Origin: Curtobacterium flaccumfaciens
GTDB taxonomy: Bacteria > Actinomycetota > Actinomycetes > Actinomycetales > Microbacteriaceae
Assembly (NCBI RefSeq): GCF_004361695.1
Contig: NZ_SNVW01000007.1
Location: forward strand, 1-64,000
Direction of reading: 5' to 3'
DNA length: 64,000 nucleotides
Position numbers and translations under genes: made by a program. Every line of letters begins with the position of its first letter. Positions within the stretch are counted from its first letter, which is position 1. The notes below the pieces were generated by a model. It saw only the letters and a program-made list of their open reading frames with translations. It was not told where the DNA came from and ran no database searches. Shown here one piece after another: positions 43,713 to 51,866 of this stretch.

Positions 43713-43733
43713 GGGAGGCGAGCCGCGCCTCCC
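43713..43733. repeat. Dispersed palindrome, copy 6 (short form)
   Basis: GGGAGGCG (43713-43720) and CGCCTCCC (43726-43733) around AGCCG. It is a shortened member of the GGAGGCGCGG family, 21 bp after the MarR stop. Confidence 0.6.
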
Positions 43734-43753
43734 GGCCGGTCACCCCGCGGTCG

Positions 43754-44203
43754 TCAGACGGCTGCTCCTTCGAGCCGGTCGACGGCGACGGCGAGCTCCT
43801 CGAGTTCCGGGACGTCGCGTGCCTCGGCGAGGGATTCCTCGAGTGCTGCGGCGTGGATCGGGGTGGCGCGGTCGAGCAGCGCCTGTCCGGCGTGGGTGAG
43901 TTCCGTGTAGAGCCCGCGGCGGTCGTCGGCGCACAGGACGCGGGTGAGGAGGGCGCGTTCCTCGAGGCGGTTCACCAGGCGGGTCGTCGCGCTCGGGCTG
44001 AGCGCGGCTGCCCGGGCGAGCTGCTGCATCCGCATGTGGAAGCCGTCCTGGCGGCGGAGCGCGTCGAGGACCGTGAACTCGACGACGGACAGGTCCACCT
44101 CGCGGAGCGCACGCTCGAGCCGGGTCTCGATGAGCCCGTGCAGGGCAGCGAGCGTGCGCCAGCCGTGGGCGCGGACGGCGGTGGAGGTGTCGTCGACCGA
44201 CAT
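43754..44203 (-). CDS. MarR-family regulator
   Basis: A 149-residue MarR repressor: FHMRMQQLARAAALSPSAT is the HTH, and the wing reads RVLCADDRRGLYTELT with the family D-R-R-G. It is divergent from an MFS exporter, a classic drug-responsive pair. ATG 44203 has AGAAGGAG upstream. Repeats in the shared intergenic region (44275-44311) are candidate operators, allowing autoregulation and control of the exporter. Confidence 0.92.
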   Translation of the reverse strand: MSVDDTSTAVRAHGWRTLAALHGLIETRLERALREVDLSVVEFTVLDALRRQDGFHMRMQQLARAAALSPSATTRLVNRLEERALLTRVLCADDRRGLYTELTHAGQALLDRATPIHAAALEESLAEARDVPELEELAVAVDRLEGAAV

Positions 44204-44274
44204 CGGGCTCCTTCTGTCTCGGGGTCGTGCGTGGTGCGGCGTTTGCGGGCGCCGTCAGTTGCTTGCGCGGATAG

Positions 44275-44311
44275 CCCGCGTGTGCAACTATCGATGTCCC
44301 GCGTGTGCAAC
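44275..44311. promoter_or_regulatory. Direct repeats between MarR and MFS genes
   Basis: CCCGCGTGTGCAAC occurs twice, at 44275-44288 and 44298-44311. The 23-bp period is about two helical turns. An inverted GTTGC-TTGCGCGG half lies just before (44258-44270). They are candidate MarR binding sites in a 154-bp divergent promoter region. Confidence 0.65.
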
Positions 44312-44357
44312 AACCAGCGTACGCGGGACAGCTGCACCGCACAACGGAAGGACACCC

Positions 44358-45551
44358 ATGCCCGCGGGACTCATCGCCCTCGCACTCGGCGGCTTCGGCA
44401 TCGGCTTGACCGAGTTCGTCATCACCGGGCTGCTGCCCGAGGTCGCCGCCGACTACGGCGTGACCGAGACCACGGCGGGCTGGCTCGTCACCGGCTACGC
44501 GCTCGCCGTGATCGTCGGAGCGCTCGGCCTCACCGCCGCCACCACCCGACTCCCCCGCAAGCCCGTGCTCATCGGCCTGCTCGTGCTGTTCATCATCGGC
44601 AACACGCTCTCCGCCCTCGCGCCGGTGTACGGCGTGATGATGCTCGGCCGGGTCATCGCCGCGCTCTGCCACGGGGCGTTCTTCGGCATCGGCTCCGTCG
44701 TCGCGTCGAACATGGTCGCCCGCGAGAAGCGGGCCTCCGCAGTCGCCCTCATGTTCACGGGGCTCACGGCATCGAACGTCCTCGGAGTCCCGTTCGGCAC
44801 CTTCCTCGGCCAGGCGCTCGGCTGGCGCGCGACCTTCTGGGCCATCGCCGCCATCGGTGTCGTCGCACTCGTCGGCGTGCTCGTGCTCGTCCCCGCGGTG
44901 CGGGTCACCGAGACGCCGTCGCTCTCCCGGGAACTCAGCGCCTTCCGCTCCGGGCAGGTCTGGCTCTCGCTCGGGATCACGGTGCTCGGGTACGGCGGGA
45001 TGTTCGGCGCCTTCACCTACATCGCGTACACGCTGACATCGGTGTCGGGGTTCGCCTCGAGCACGGTGCCGTGGCTCCTCGTCGTGTTCGGCGTCGGGCT
45101 GTTCGTCGGGAACTTCGCCGGCGGGAAGCTCGCCTCGCGGTCGATCGACGGCACGCTCCTCGTGGTCCTCGTCGTCCTCACCGTCGTGCTCGCACTGTTC
45201 GCCGTCGTCGCGACCTCGCCCGTGCTGACCGTCATCGCCCTCGTGCTCATGGGCGCGTTCGGGTTCGCCACCGTGCCGGCGCTGCAGACGCGGGTCATGC
45301 AGTACGCCGACCACGCGCCGACCCTGGCGAGCGGGGCGAACATCGCGGCGTTCAACCTCGGCAACGCGCTCGGGGCATGGATCGGTGGGCTCACCATCGC
45401 GGCGGGGCTCGGGTACACGTCGCCGATCTGGGCCGGTGCCGGGATCACGCTGGCGGCCGTGGTGCTCACCGCCATCGCGGCGGGGGCTGCGCGGCGGTCT
45501 CGGGCGGTTCGGCCGGTCGGGGCGGGGACGGGGAGCGTCGCGACGGTCTGA
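44358..45551 (+). CDS. MFS exporter, DHA1/AraJ-like
   Basis: A 397-residue, 12-helix major facilitator of the DHA1 family (AraJ/YdhP/Cmx-like), which exports sugars or drugs. LPEVAADYGVTETTAGWLVTGYAL is the helix 1-2 region, followed by RLPRKP (motif A loop) and RVIAALCHGAFFGIGSVVA (motif B with Arg). ATG 44358 follows GGAAGGACACCC. Divergent from MarR, which probably represses it. Confidence 0.92.
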   Translation: MPAGLIALALGGFGIGLTEFVITGLLPEVAADYGVTETTAGWLVTGYALAVIVGALGLTAATTRLPRKPVLIGLLVLFIIGNTLSALAPVYGVMMLGRVIAALCHGAFFGIGSVVASNMVAREKRASAVALMFTGLTASNVLGVPFGTFLGQALGWRATFWAIAAIGVVALVGVLVLVPAVRVTETPSLSRELSAFRSGQVWLSLGITVLGYGGMFGAFTYIAYTLTSVSGFASSTVPWLLVVFGVGLFVGNFAGGKLASRSIDGTLLVVLVVLTVVLALFAVVATSPVLTVIALVLMGAFGFATVPALQTRVMQYADHAPTLASGANIAAFNLGNALGAWIGGLTIAAGLGYTSPIWAGAGITLAAVVLTAIAAGAARRSRAVRPVGAGTGSVATV

Positions 45552-45571
45552 CCGTGCCGATTGTCCCGGCG

Positions 45572-45616
45572 GGTCCTTCTGGTCCGTCTGGTCCGTCTGG
45601 TCCGTCTGGTCCGTCT
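45572..45616. repeat. 9-bp tandem repeat, five units
   Basis: GGTCCGTCT is repeated four times (45581-45616) after one unit with a single mismatch (45572-45580). It lies just after the exporter stop and before a hairpin. Length-variable repeats of this type are prone to slippage. No coding role is likely. Confidence 0.9.
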
Positions 45617-45624
45617 GCGGAACG

Positions 45625-45658
45625 ACGAAACCCCGGTCCGACTGGACCGGGGTTTCGT
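45625..45658. terminator. Hairpin between MFS gene and tRNA-Ser
   Basis: 15-bp perfect arms (45625-45639, 45644-45658), with ACGAAACCCCGGTCC around GACT. It sits between the plus-strand exporter and the minus-strand tRNA and could end both. Confidence 0.75.
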
Positions 45659-45684
45659 GCTGCACTACTCGTTCTGGGCTTGTG

Positions 45685-45774
45685 CGGAGACGGAGGGATT
45701 TGAACCCTCGGTCCCCTCAAAGGGGACTCCACCTTAGCAGGGTGGTGCACTCGGCCGGACTATGCGACGTCTCC
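45685..45774 (-). tRNA. tRNA-Ser (anticodon GCT)
   Basis: A 90-nt class II tRNA: acceptor stem GGAGACG/CGTCTCC with discriminator G; anticodon arm CCACCCTGCTAAGGTGG with anticodon GCT; a long variable arm GTCCCCTTTGAGGGGAC; and T-arm GAGGGTTCAAATCCCTC. CCA is not encoded. It reads AGC/AGU. Confidence 0.97.
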
Positions 45775-45884
45775 ATGCACTCTCGCGAGTGCTCACACCA
45801 CCATACAGGAGGACGAGACCGGTCTCGACCCGCTCGCCCTCGGCATCATCGCGGGTGGTCCCCCGAAGTGGGGACACCCGGGGG

Positions 45885-45954
45885 TTGTCGACGCGTACCC
45901 CGGTCAATAGCATCGTCGGGACGCGGCGATCACGTTCCGGAGGCTCGGCCTCCG
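45885..45954 (+). promoter_or_regulatory. Orphan promoter-like sequence followed by a hairpin
   Basis: TTGTCG (45885-45890), a 17-bp spacer and TAGCAT (45908-45913) form a good housekeeping-type promoter on the plus strand. CGGAGGC-TCG-GCCTCCG (45938-45954) follows. No protein-like frame begins downstream, so a short noncoding transcript is possible. The 620 bp from 45775 to 46396 hold no other gene that I can support. Confidence 0.4.
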
Positions 45955-46119
45955 TAGTCGCGACACAGCACCGACGTCGTTCCCTGCAGCTGACGCGCGA
46001 CGCGCCCGATCGTGCGGCGCTCGGCCGGGGAACGGCCAGGGGGCGCGGTCCACCACCGCGCCCCCGCTCTCGGTCCCTCGGCATGCGGAGCGTCGTCGCG
46101 CCCGCGGAGTTTCGTGCGC

Positions 46120-46355
46120 AGCGACACGTCACGGGCCGCGGAGCGCGTGAACTGTCGCTGACCGCGAACCTCGAGCACGCGAACGCCGCGTCCGGCGCGT
46201 CCGGCGCGTCCGGCGCGTCCGGCGTGTGCGTCGCGGGCATCGCGGCCGCTGCCGTCGCCGTCGCCTGCGCCGAAGCGACACTTCCGTGCGATCGAGCCCG
46301 GGTGGGGCCGCCGAAGCGACAGTTGCACGCGGGTGTTCCGCGGCGAAGTGTCGCT
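46120..46355. repeat. Cluster of AGCGACA motifs in both orientations
   Basis: AGCGACA occurs at 46120, 46274 and 46315, and its complement TGTCGCT at 46153 and 46349. The copies at 46273-46284 and 46345-46356 form a perfect 12-bp inverted repeat (AAGCGACACTTC / GAAGTGTCGCTT). The cluster is in the noncoding gap beyond the LCP gene stop. Function unknown; binding sites or decayed repeats are possible. Confidence 0.7.
46188..46223. repeat. 9-bp tandem repeat, four units
   Basis: Four perfect copies of GCGTCCGGC. They are in the same tRNA-Ser to LCP region as the GGTCCGTCT array at 45572, and both units contain GTCCG. Confidence 0.9.
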
Positions 46356-46396
46356 TTCGCGGACGGGGCGGCGCCGGCGCCGGCGGGGGTGGCGCC

Positions 46397-47785
46397 TCAG
46401 GAACCGAAGGCCTTGGAGCAGGTCTGCTCGTCGGCGGACTGCCCCTGCAGGCCGTCGATCGTGTCGGGCGTCGAAGCAGGCGTCGACGACGACGCGGGCG
46501 CGGACGCTGCCGGGGCAGCCGGGGACGAAGCCGCGCCGGCTGCCGGAGCGCCAGCCCCCGCCGCCGGAGCACTCGACGCCGCCTGGCCGGCCGCCGCCTG
46601 CCCGGCTGCCGTCTGACCGTCCGCCTGGCCGGACGACTGCCCGGCGCCCGACGACTGCCCCGCCGCCGCACGCTCCGACCCGATGCCCGTGCTGTCCGCC
46701 CCGAGCGAGAACGACTGGTCCGCCTTGATCTTGGCGAACAGCTGCGTCGCGAGCTCCGTCGTCGGCTGCACCTTGCCCGAGTACACCCCCGTGCCCCCGG
46801 TCGTCCCCGGGTACTGCACGAAGTTCACCTGCGCCAGCGGCAGGTCCTGCAGCGCCCGCCCCATCTGCACCATCGTCCCGACGTCCCCGAGGCTCTGCGA
46901 CAGCTGCATGTTCGACGCAGCGGCGCGTGCGAGCTTGTAGAGCGTGGTCGGCGAGGTGAGCGTGTCGTTCGACTTCACCGTGCGGAGGAGCGACGACAGG
47001 AAGACCTGCTGGCTCGAGATGCGCCCGAGGTCGGAGCCGTCCCCGACGCCGTGGCGGGAGCGCAGGAACGCGAGCGCCTGGTCCCCCTGCAGCGTCGACG
47101 TGCCCTGCGGCAGGTCGAGCCCGGTGTAGCGGTCGTGGATCGGCTGCGCGACGCAGACCGGCACGCCCCCGATCGCGTTCGACATCTCGATGACGCCCGT
47201 GAACGAGACCGCCGCCGAGTACTGCACGTCGAGGCCGGTGAGCCCCTGCACGGTCTGCACGACGCAGTTCAGCCCGCCTTCGCCCCACGCCGTGTTGATC
47301 GGCTGCGCCGCCATCGCCGGGGTGGTCCCGGAGCCGTCGGCCTTGCGGCAGGCGGGGATCGGTGTGACGAGGTCGCGCGGGATGCTGACCGCGGTGGCGT
47401 TGCTGTGGTCGGCGGAGACGTGCAGCAGGATGTTGACGTCGTTGAGGGTGGCGTCGCGCTCACCGTAGGCGGTGCCCTGGTCGGGGTCGTTGTCCGTCCC
47501 GACGACGAGCATGTTGAAGCCGCCCTTGTAGGAACTGAGCGCGTTCGAGGCGCTCCGGGCCTGCGGTGCGGACTGTCCCTGGATCTGCACGCCGTCGCCG
47601 AGGTCGTCGCTGACCTGCTTGGCTGCGATCGCGGCGACCGAGGCGGAGCTCACGAGGGCGACCGCGGCGACGCCGGACAGCACCTTCACGGCGGTGCCGG
47701 CGGGGTGCCGGTGGCGGAGACGTCCGTGTCGTGCGATCCCGGTCGCTCGGTTGAGTCGGTGGGATCGGTCGCGGACGTCGTTCAC
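46397..47785 (-). CDS. LytR-CpsA-Psr (LCP) family cell-wall protein
   Basis: A 462-residue membrane-anchored LCP protein, which attaches anionic polymers or arabinogalactan-like glycans to peptidoglycan. A basic cytoplasmic N-terminus, one helix (about residues 34-56), then the LCP domain: NMLVVGTDN, RDATLNDVNILLHV, ATAVSIPRDL (conserved Arg) and ALAFLRSRHGVGDGSDLGRISSQQ. The last 90 residues are an Ala/Gly/Ser/Gln low-complexity tail ending in TCSKAFGS. GTG 47785 is chosen because AGGAG is well spaced before it. Confidence 0.92.
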   Translation of the reverse strand: MNDVRDRSHRLNRATGIARHGRLRHRHPAGTAVKVLSGVAAVALVSSASVAAIAAKQVSDDLGDGVQIQGQSAPQARSASNALSSYKGGFNMLVVGTDNDPDQGTAYGERDATLNDVNILLHVSADHSNATAVSIPRDLVTPIPACRKADGSGTTPAMAAQPINTAWGEGGLNCVVQTVQGLTGLDVQYSAAVSFTGVIEMSNAIGGVPVCVAQPIHDRYTGLDLPQGTSTLQGDQALAFLRSRHGVGDGSDLGRISSQQVFLSSLLRTVKSNDTLTSPTTLYKLARAAASNMQLSQSLGDVGTMVQMGRALQDLPLAQVNFVQYPGTTGGTGVYSGKVQPTTELATQLFAKIKADQSFSLGADSTGIGSERAAAGQSSGAGQSSGQADGQTAAGQAAAGQAASSAPAAGAGAPAAGAASSPAAPAASAPASSSTPASTPDTIDGLQGQSADEQTCSKAFGS

Positions 47786-47976
47786 GGGCACTCCTGTCGT
47801 GTGCGGACACGGTGCACGCCCGTCCACCGGGCGCGCGGGCGGCGCCCTCCCTGTCGGGCGCCGACGGTCCCGCGCGACCCGATCGGTTCCGGGTCGCGGG
47901 GACGGCAACCGGACCACACTGCCACGGGAGCACCTGGCGAATCAGTGCGAGGGTCCCCGGAATCCCCGGGGAGTGT

Positions 47977-48651
47977 TCAGGCCGCCGCCCGGAACCGCTC
48001 GGGCAACGCGACGAGTGCGGTGGCGAGTTCGACCAGGGCGTCGGCGCAGTCCTCGAGCGCCCCGGCCTCGGCCGCGCGAGCCGCACGCTCGACGATCTGC
48101 ATGCGATCACGCCGCGCGACGACCGCGTCGATCCCGTTCGCCAGTGCGACGTCGTCCGTGTAGAAGGCATCGAGCACGGCGCGCTGGGACAGCAGCCAGT
48201 CGGCGCTGACGGCGGCCCCGTGTCGGCGGAGCCACCACGAGCCGACCTCGACGAAGGCCCCACCCTCCGTCGCGCACTCCCGCAAGCGCTGGGCGTCGAA
48301 CCGATCGATGGCGCCGTCCGACCCGACCGAGGGATCCGTGAACATCGTGCGGGCGATCCGGACCCGCTCGCTCATGTGCTCGACCGTCCAGTCCGTGATG
48401 ACGACACCGACGTAGCGCTGCACGGTGACGAGCCGGAGCGTCTCGAGCGGGACCAGCGCCTCGCGCACCGGCGTGCGGGAGACCCCCATGTCGTCCGCGA
48501 TGTCGTCCAGCCGGATGCGCTGCCCGCGGCGGTAGACCCCGCGGAGCACACTGTCGAGCAGGCGCGCGAACACCGCGTCGCGCAGCAGGCTCCGTCGGAT
48601 GCCGTTCGGGTCGTCCCCGCCGCGTCCGGGACGGTTCGTCGATCGATCCAT
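47977..48651 (-). CDS. GntR/FCD-family regulator
   Basis: A 224-residue GntR regulator. Winged helix about residues 18-80 with RLDDIADDMGVSRTPVREALVPL; the C-terminal half is a helical FCD ligand domain with a reduced set of metal-binding His. FCD proteins sense organic acids or sugar acids. ATG 48651 is preferred; the frame extends to 48786. It lies downstream of an MFS transporter on the same strand. The palindrome at 48787-48798 may be its operator. Confidence 0.88.
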   Translation of the reverse strand: MDRSTNRPGRGGDDPNGIRRSLLRDAVFARLLDSVLRGVYRRGQRIRLDDIADDMGVSRTPVREALVPLETLRLVTVQRYVGVVITDWTVEHMSERVRIARTMFTDPSVGSDGAIDRFDAQRLRECATEGGAFVEVGSWWLRRHGAAVSADWLLSQRAVLDAFYTDDVALANGIDAVVARRDRMQIVERAARAAEAGALEDCADALVELATALVALPERFRAAA

Positions 48652-48786
48652 GTCGCCAGGATCACGCACGGCCCACGCCGCCGGCTTCGGACGAGGTCGG
48701 ATCGTGGACCGTGCGGACTGTCGTCGCGGTGTGGAGGAGTGCCATGCGGAGCACGATGACAGCTCCGGACCGCGCCCGCTAAACAC

Positions 48787-48798
48787 TCCGTATACGGA
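48787..48798. promoter_or_regulatory. Candidate GntR operator
   Basis: TCCGTATACGGA is a perfect 12-bp palindrome around GTATAC, like FCD-type GntR sites. It lies 136 bp upstream of the GntR ATG and 3 bp beyond the MFS stop. Confidence 0.6.
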
Positions 48799-48801
48799 AT
48801 A

Positions 48802-50256
48802 CTACTTTCGTGCCGGGTCCGACTCCCCCGTCAGCACCGACAGGGGTTGCGTGATGTCCTCCAGGCCCTTGCGGGCGGAGTCCACCCCGAAGATCAGGGC
48901 CACGACCCCGCCGGCGATCATCACCGCCGATCCGAGCAGGTACCCCCAGAAGAGTGGTTCGCGGGACGACCCGTTCCCGATGAACGCCCCGTAGATCGCC
49001 GGCGCGATCGCACCGAAGATCTGCGCGAGGGCGAAGAAGTACGAGATGGCCTGCGACCGCAGCTCGAGCGGGAAGATCTCGCTGACGGTGAGGTACGCGC
49101 TCGACGCACCGGCCGAGGCGAAGAAGAACGAGACGCACCAGAACGCGACCTGCACGGTGGCGTTGATGGCGTCCGCTCGGAAGAGGAACGCCGAGGTCGC
49201 CAGGACGAGCCCGGACACCAGGTACGTCAGGAAGATCATCTGCCGACGACCCCAGGTGTCGAAGAACCGCCCGAGGATGATCGGGCCGAGCAGGTTGCCG
49301 ATCGCGAAGGGGAAGAAGTAGATCGACGTCTGCGCGGTCTTCAGCCCGAAGAAGTTCGTGAGCACGAGCGCGTACGTGAAGAAGATCGCGTTGTACAGGA
49401 ACGCCTGCGTGATCATCATCGTCGCGCCGACCAGGGTGCGGGTCGGGTACTGCTTGAGGAGCACCCGCGCGATCGTCAGGAACCCGACGCGGTCCATGGG
49501 TGTGACCGTCAACGCCTTCGACTGGTCGACCTCCGGCAGACGGTGTCCGGTCGACTTCTCGACGGACTCCTCGATCCGCGTCACGGTCGCGTCGGCCTCC
49601 TCCTCGCGCCCGTGGGTCATCAACCACCGCGGACTCTCGGGGATGTGGCGTCGCAGGAAGATGATCGCGATGCCGAGCACCGGGCCGAGGAAGAAGCCGA
49701 TGCGCCACCCGATGTTCTCGGCGAAGTACGAGGTGTCGAGCAGGTAGATGTTCGCGAACGCACCGAGCGCGGCGCCACCCCAGTACGTGCCGTTGATGGC
49801 GATGTCGACGTGGCCGCGGTACTTCGAGGGGATGAGCTCGTCGATCGCGGAGTTGATCGCCGCGTACTCACCGCCGATGCCGAGACCGGCGACGAACCGG
49901 AACGCGGCGAGGAACCAGAAGTCCTGCGCGAGTCCCGCGATACCGGAACCGACGAGGTAGATCGCCAGCGTGAGGATGAAGAGCTTCCGGCGTCCCAACC
50001 GGTCGGACAGGCGCCCGAACACCAGTGCGCCGACGACCTGCCCGACGAGGTAGATGGTCCCGAGGGACGTCACCTGCTGCGTCGACAGGTTCAGGTCCGC
50101 CTGGAAGCCGGCGTTGGAGACGATCTGGATCTCCAGACCGTCCAGGACCCAGGAGACCCCGAGTCCGACGACGACACTCCAGTGGAACCGGGTCCACGGC
50201 AGTCTGTCCATCCTGGCGGGGACCAGGCTCTTGATCGCCCCGTTCGTGCTGCTCAC
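48802..50256 (-). CDS. MFS metabolite:proton symporter (sugar porter type)
   Basis: A 484-residue, 12-helix major facilitator of the sugar/aromatic-acid symporter type. Motif A GRLSDRLGRRKLF, the helix 4 region RFVAGLGIGGEYAAINSAIDELIPSKYRG, the loop RHIPESPRWL and the second-half GRFFDTWGRRQM are all present. These features are shared with metabolite:H+ symporters for organic acids. GTG 50256 is chosen without a good ribosome site; ATG 50211 is the alternative. A possible substrate sensed by the GntR gene downstream is a sugar acid or aromatic acid (inferred). Confidence 0.9.
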   Translation of the reverse strand: MSSTNGAIKSLVPARMDRLPWTRFHWSVVVGLGVSWVLDGLEIQIVSNAGFQADLNLSTQQVTSLGTIYLVGQVVGALVFGRLSDRLGRRKLFILTLAIYLVGSGIAGLAQDFWFLAAFRFVAGLGIGGEYAAINSAIDELIPSKYRGHVDIAINGTYWGGAALGAFANIYLLDTSYFAENIGWRIGFFLGPVLGIAIIFLRRHIPESPRWLMTHGREEEADATVTRIEESVEKSTGHRLPEVDQSKALTVTPMDRVGFLTIARVLLKQYPTRTLVGATMMITQAFLYNAIFFTYALVLTNFFGLKTAQTSIYFFPFAIGNLLGPIILGRFFDTWGRRQMIFLTYLVSGLVLATSAFLFRADAINATVQVAFWCVSFFFASAGASSAYLTVSEIFPLELRSQAISYFFALAQIFGAIAPAIYGAFIGNGSSREPLFWGYLLGSAVMIAGGVVALIFGVDSARKGLEDITQPLSVLTGESDPARK

Positions 50257-50395
50257 GAAAGGGGACCGTACGCCGAGATCGCCACGGTGGTTCACATTCG
50301 GTACGAACGATCCGGCGCGGAGCCGGATCCCCCTATCGAATCCGGCTCCGACGCCGGAACCCCAATCATTGCAATTGCTATGTAAACCCACAAGC

Positions 50396-50439
50396 GGGCC
50401 TGGAGGCGCGGGGCGGGCCCGCCACGCGCCTCCAGGCCC
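50396..50439. repeat. Dispersed palindrome, copy 7
   Basis: 15-bp perfect arms (50396-50410, 50425-50439) with GGAGGCGCG, around a 14-base loop that itself holds GCGGGCCCGC. This copy lies between two divergent genes (starts at 50256 and 50481), so it cannot be a simple terminator. Confidence 0.85.
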
Positions 50440-50480
50440 GGACACGGCCGCGTCCACGGCACGGGCGTAACGTCGGAGTG

Positions 50481-51866
50481 GTGACCCGACCCTCCATCCG
50501 AACGGTCGGCGAGCTCCGCACCTCTGGTCACGTCCAGAAGACGGTCCGCGCCGAGATCCGCGACAACCTGCTCAGTGCCCTCCGCGAGGGCCGCGACCCG
50601 TGGCCCGGCCTCCACGGCTTCGCCACCACCGTCGTGCCCCAGCTCGAACGAGCCCTCATCGCCGGCCACGACGTCGTCCTGCTCGGCGAGCGCGGGCAGG
50701 GCAAGACCCGCCTGCTCCGCACCCTGCAGGGCCTGCTCGACGAGTGGACACCGGTCATCGCCGGGTCCGAGCTCGGCGAGCACCCCTTCGAACCGATCAC
50801 CACCGCGAGCATCCGTCGAGCCGAGGACCTCGGTGACGCGATGCCCATCGAGTGGCGACGCCGCGACGACCGCTACGTCGAGAAGCTGGCGACGCCGGAC
50901 ACGAGCGTGGCGGACCTGATCGGCGACGTCGACCCGATGAAGGTGGCCGAGGGCCGGAGCCTCGGCGACCCGGAGACCATCCACTTCGGCCTGGTCCCCC
51001 GTGGCCACCGCGGCATCGTCGCGATCAACGAGCTCCCCGACCTCGCCGAACGCATCCAGGTCGCGATGCTCAACGTCATGGAGGAACGCGACGTCCAGAT
51101 CCGCGGGTACGTGCTGCGCCTGCCGCTCGACGTGCTCGTCGTCGCGAGTGCCAACCCGGAGGACTACACGAACCGCGGCCGGATCATCACTCCGCTGAAG
51201 GACCGCTTCGGTGCCGAGATCCGCACGCACTACCCGATCGAGCTCGAGGACGAGATCGCGGTCATCCGGCAGGAGGCGCACCTGACCGCCGACGTGCCGG
51301 ACGCCCTCATCGAGATCCTCGCCCGCTTCACCCGGGCACTCCGTGCATCGAGCGCGGTCGACCAGCGCAGCGGCGTCAGCGCCCGCTTCTCGATCGCGGG
51401 CGCCGAGACGGTCTCCGCGGCCGCCGTGCACCGCGCGGCCCGGCAGGGCGAGGACCACGCGGTCGCGCGTCCGATCGACCTCGAGACGGCGGTCGACGTG
51501 CTCGGCGGCAAGATCGAGTTCGAGAACGGGGAGGAGGACCGTGCCGACGAGGTGCTCGAGCACCTGCTCCGGACGGCGACGGCGGAGACCGTGCGCTCCC
51601 GCTTCACGGGACTCGACTTCGCAGTGCTGGTCGAGGCGCTCGACGGCGGCACCATGGTGACCACGGGCGAGCAGGTCAGCGCCCGTGCGTTCCTCGAAGG
51701 GCTGCCGTCGATCGGTGAGTCCGACCTGTACGACCAGGTGTGCGACCGACTCGGCGCCACGAACGACGGCGAGCGGGCGGGTGCGATCGAGCTCGCCCTC
51801 GAGGGGCTCTACCTGGCACGACGCATCAGCAAGGAGTCCGGCGGGGGCGAAGCCGTCTATGGCTAG
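50481..51866 (+). CDS. AAA+ ATPase, magnesium chelatase ChlI-like
   Basis: 461 residues. Walker A GERGQGKT (69-76), a Walker B-type IVAINELPDL, sensor 1 VLVVASANPEDYTNRGRI, the arginine-finger region LKDRFGAEIRTHY and a C-terminal lid. It resembles the I subunit of magnesium chelatase and MoxR-type remodellers but is longer. The start is GTG 50481 (or 50478). TAACGT (50467-50472) placed 8 bp before suggests a leaderless message. It overlaps the VWA partner by 8 bp. The pair probably remodels an unknown client protein. Confidence 0.9.
   Translation: MTRPSIRTVGELRTSGHVQKTVRAEIRDNLLSALREGRDPWPGLHGFATTVVPQLERALIAGHDVVLLGERGQGKTRLLRTLQGLLDEWTPVIAGSELGEHPFEPITTASIRRAEDLGDAMPIEWRRRDDRYVEKLATPDTSVADLIGDVDPMKVAEGRSLGDPETIHFGLVPRGHRGIVAINELPDLAERIQVAMLNVMEERDVQIRGYVLRLPLDVLVVASANPEDYTNRGRIITPLKDRFGAEIRTHYPIELEDEIAVIRQEAHLTADVPDALIEILARFTRALRASSAVDQRSGVSARFSIAGAETVSAAAVHRAARQGEDHAVARPIDLETAVDVLGGKIEFENGEEDRADEVLEHLLRTATAETVRSRFTGLDFAVLVEALDGGTMVTTGEQVSARAFLEGLPSIGESDLYDQVCDRLGATNDGERAGAIELALEGLYLARRISKESGGGEAVYG

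Noticed and set aside
43043..45703. 886-codon plus-strand frame
   Set aside because: It crosses the GH18-like, MarR and MFS genes out of frame and has no protein-like sequence.
45572..46223. Collagen-like protein coded by the 9-bp repeats
   Set aside because: The repeats read as Gly-Pro-Ser or Gly-Ala-Ser in one frame, but no start, ribosome site or continuing protein surrounds them.
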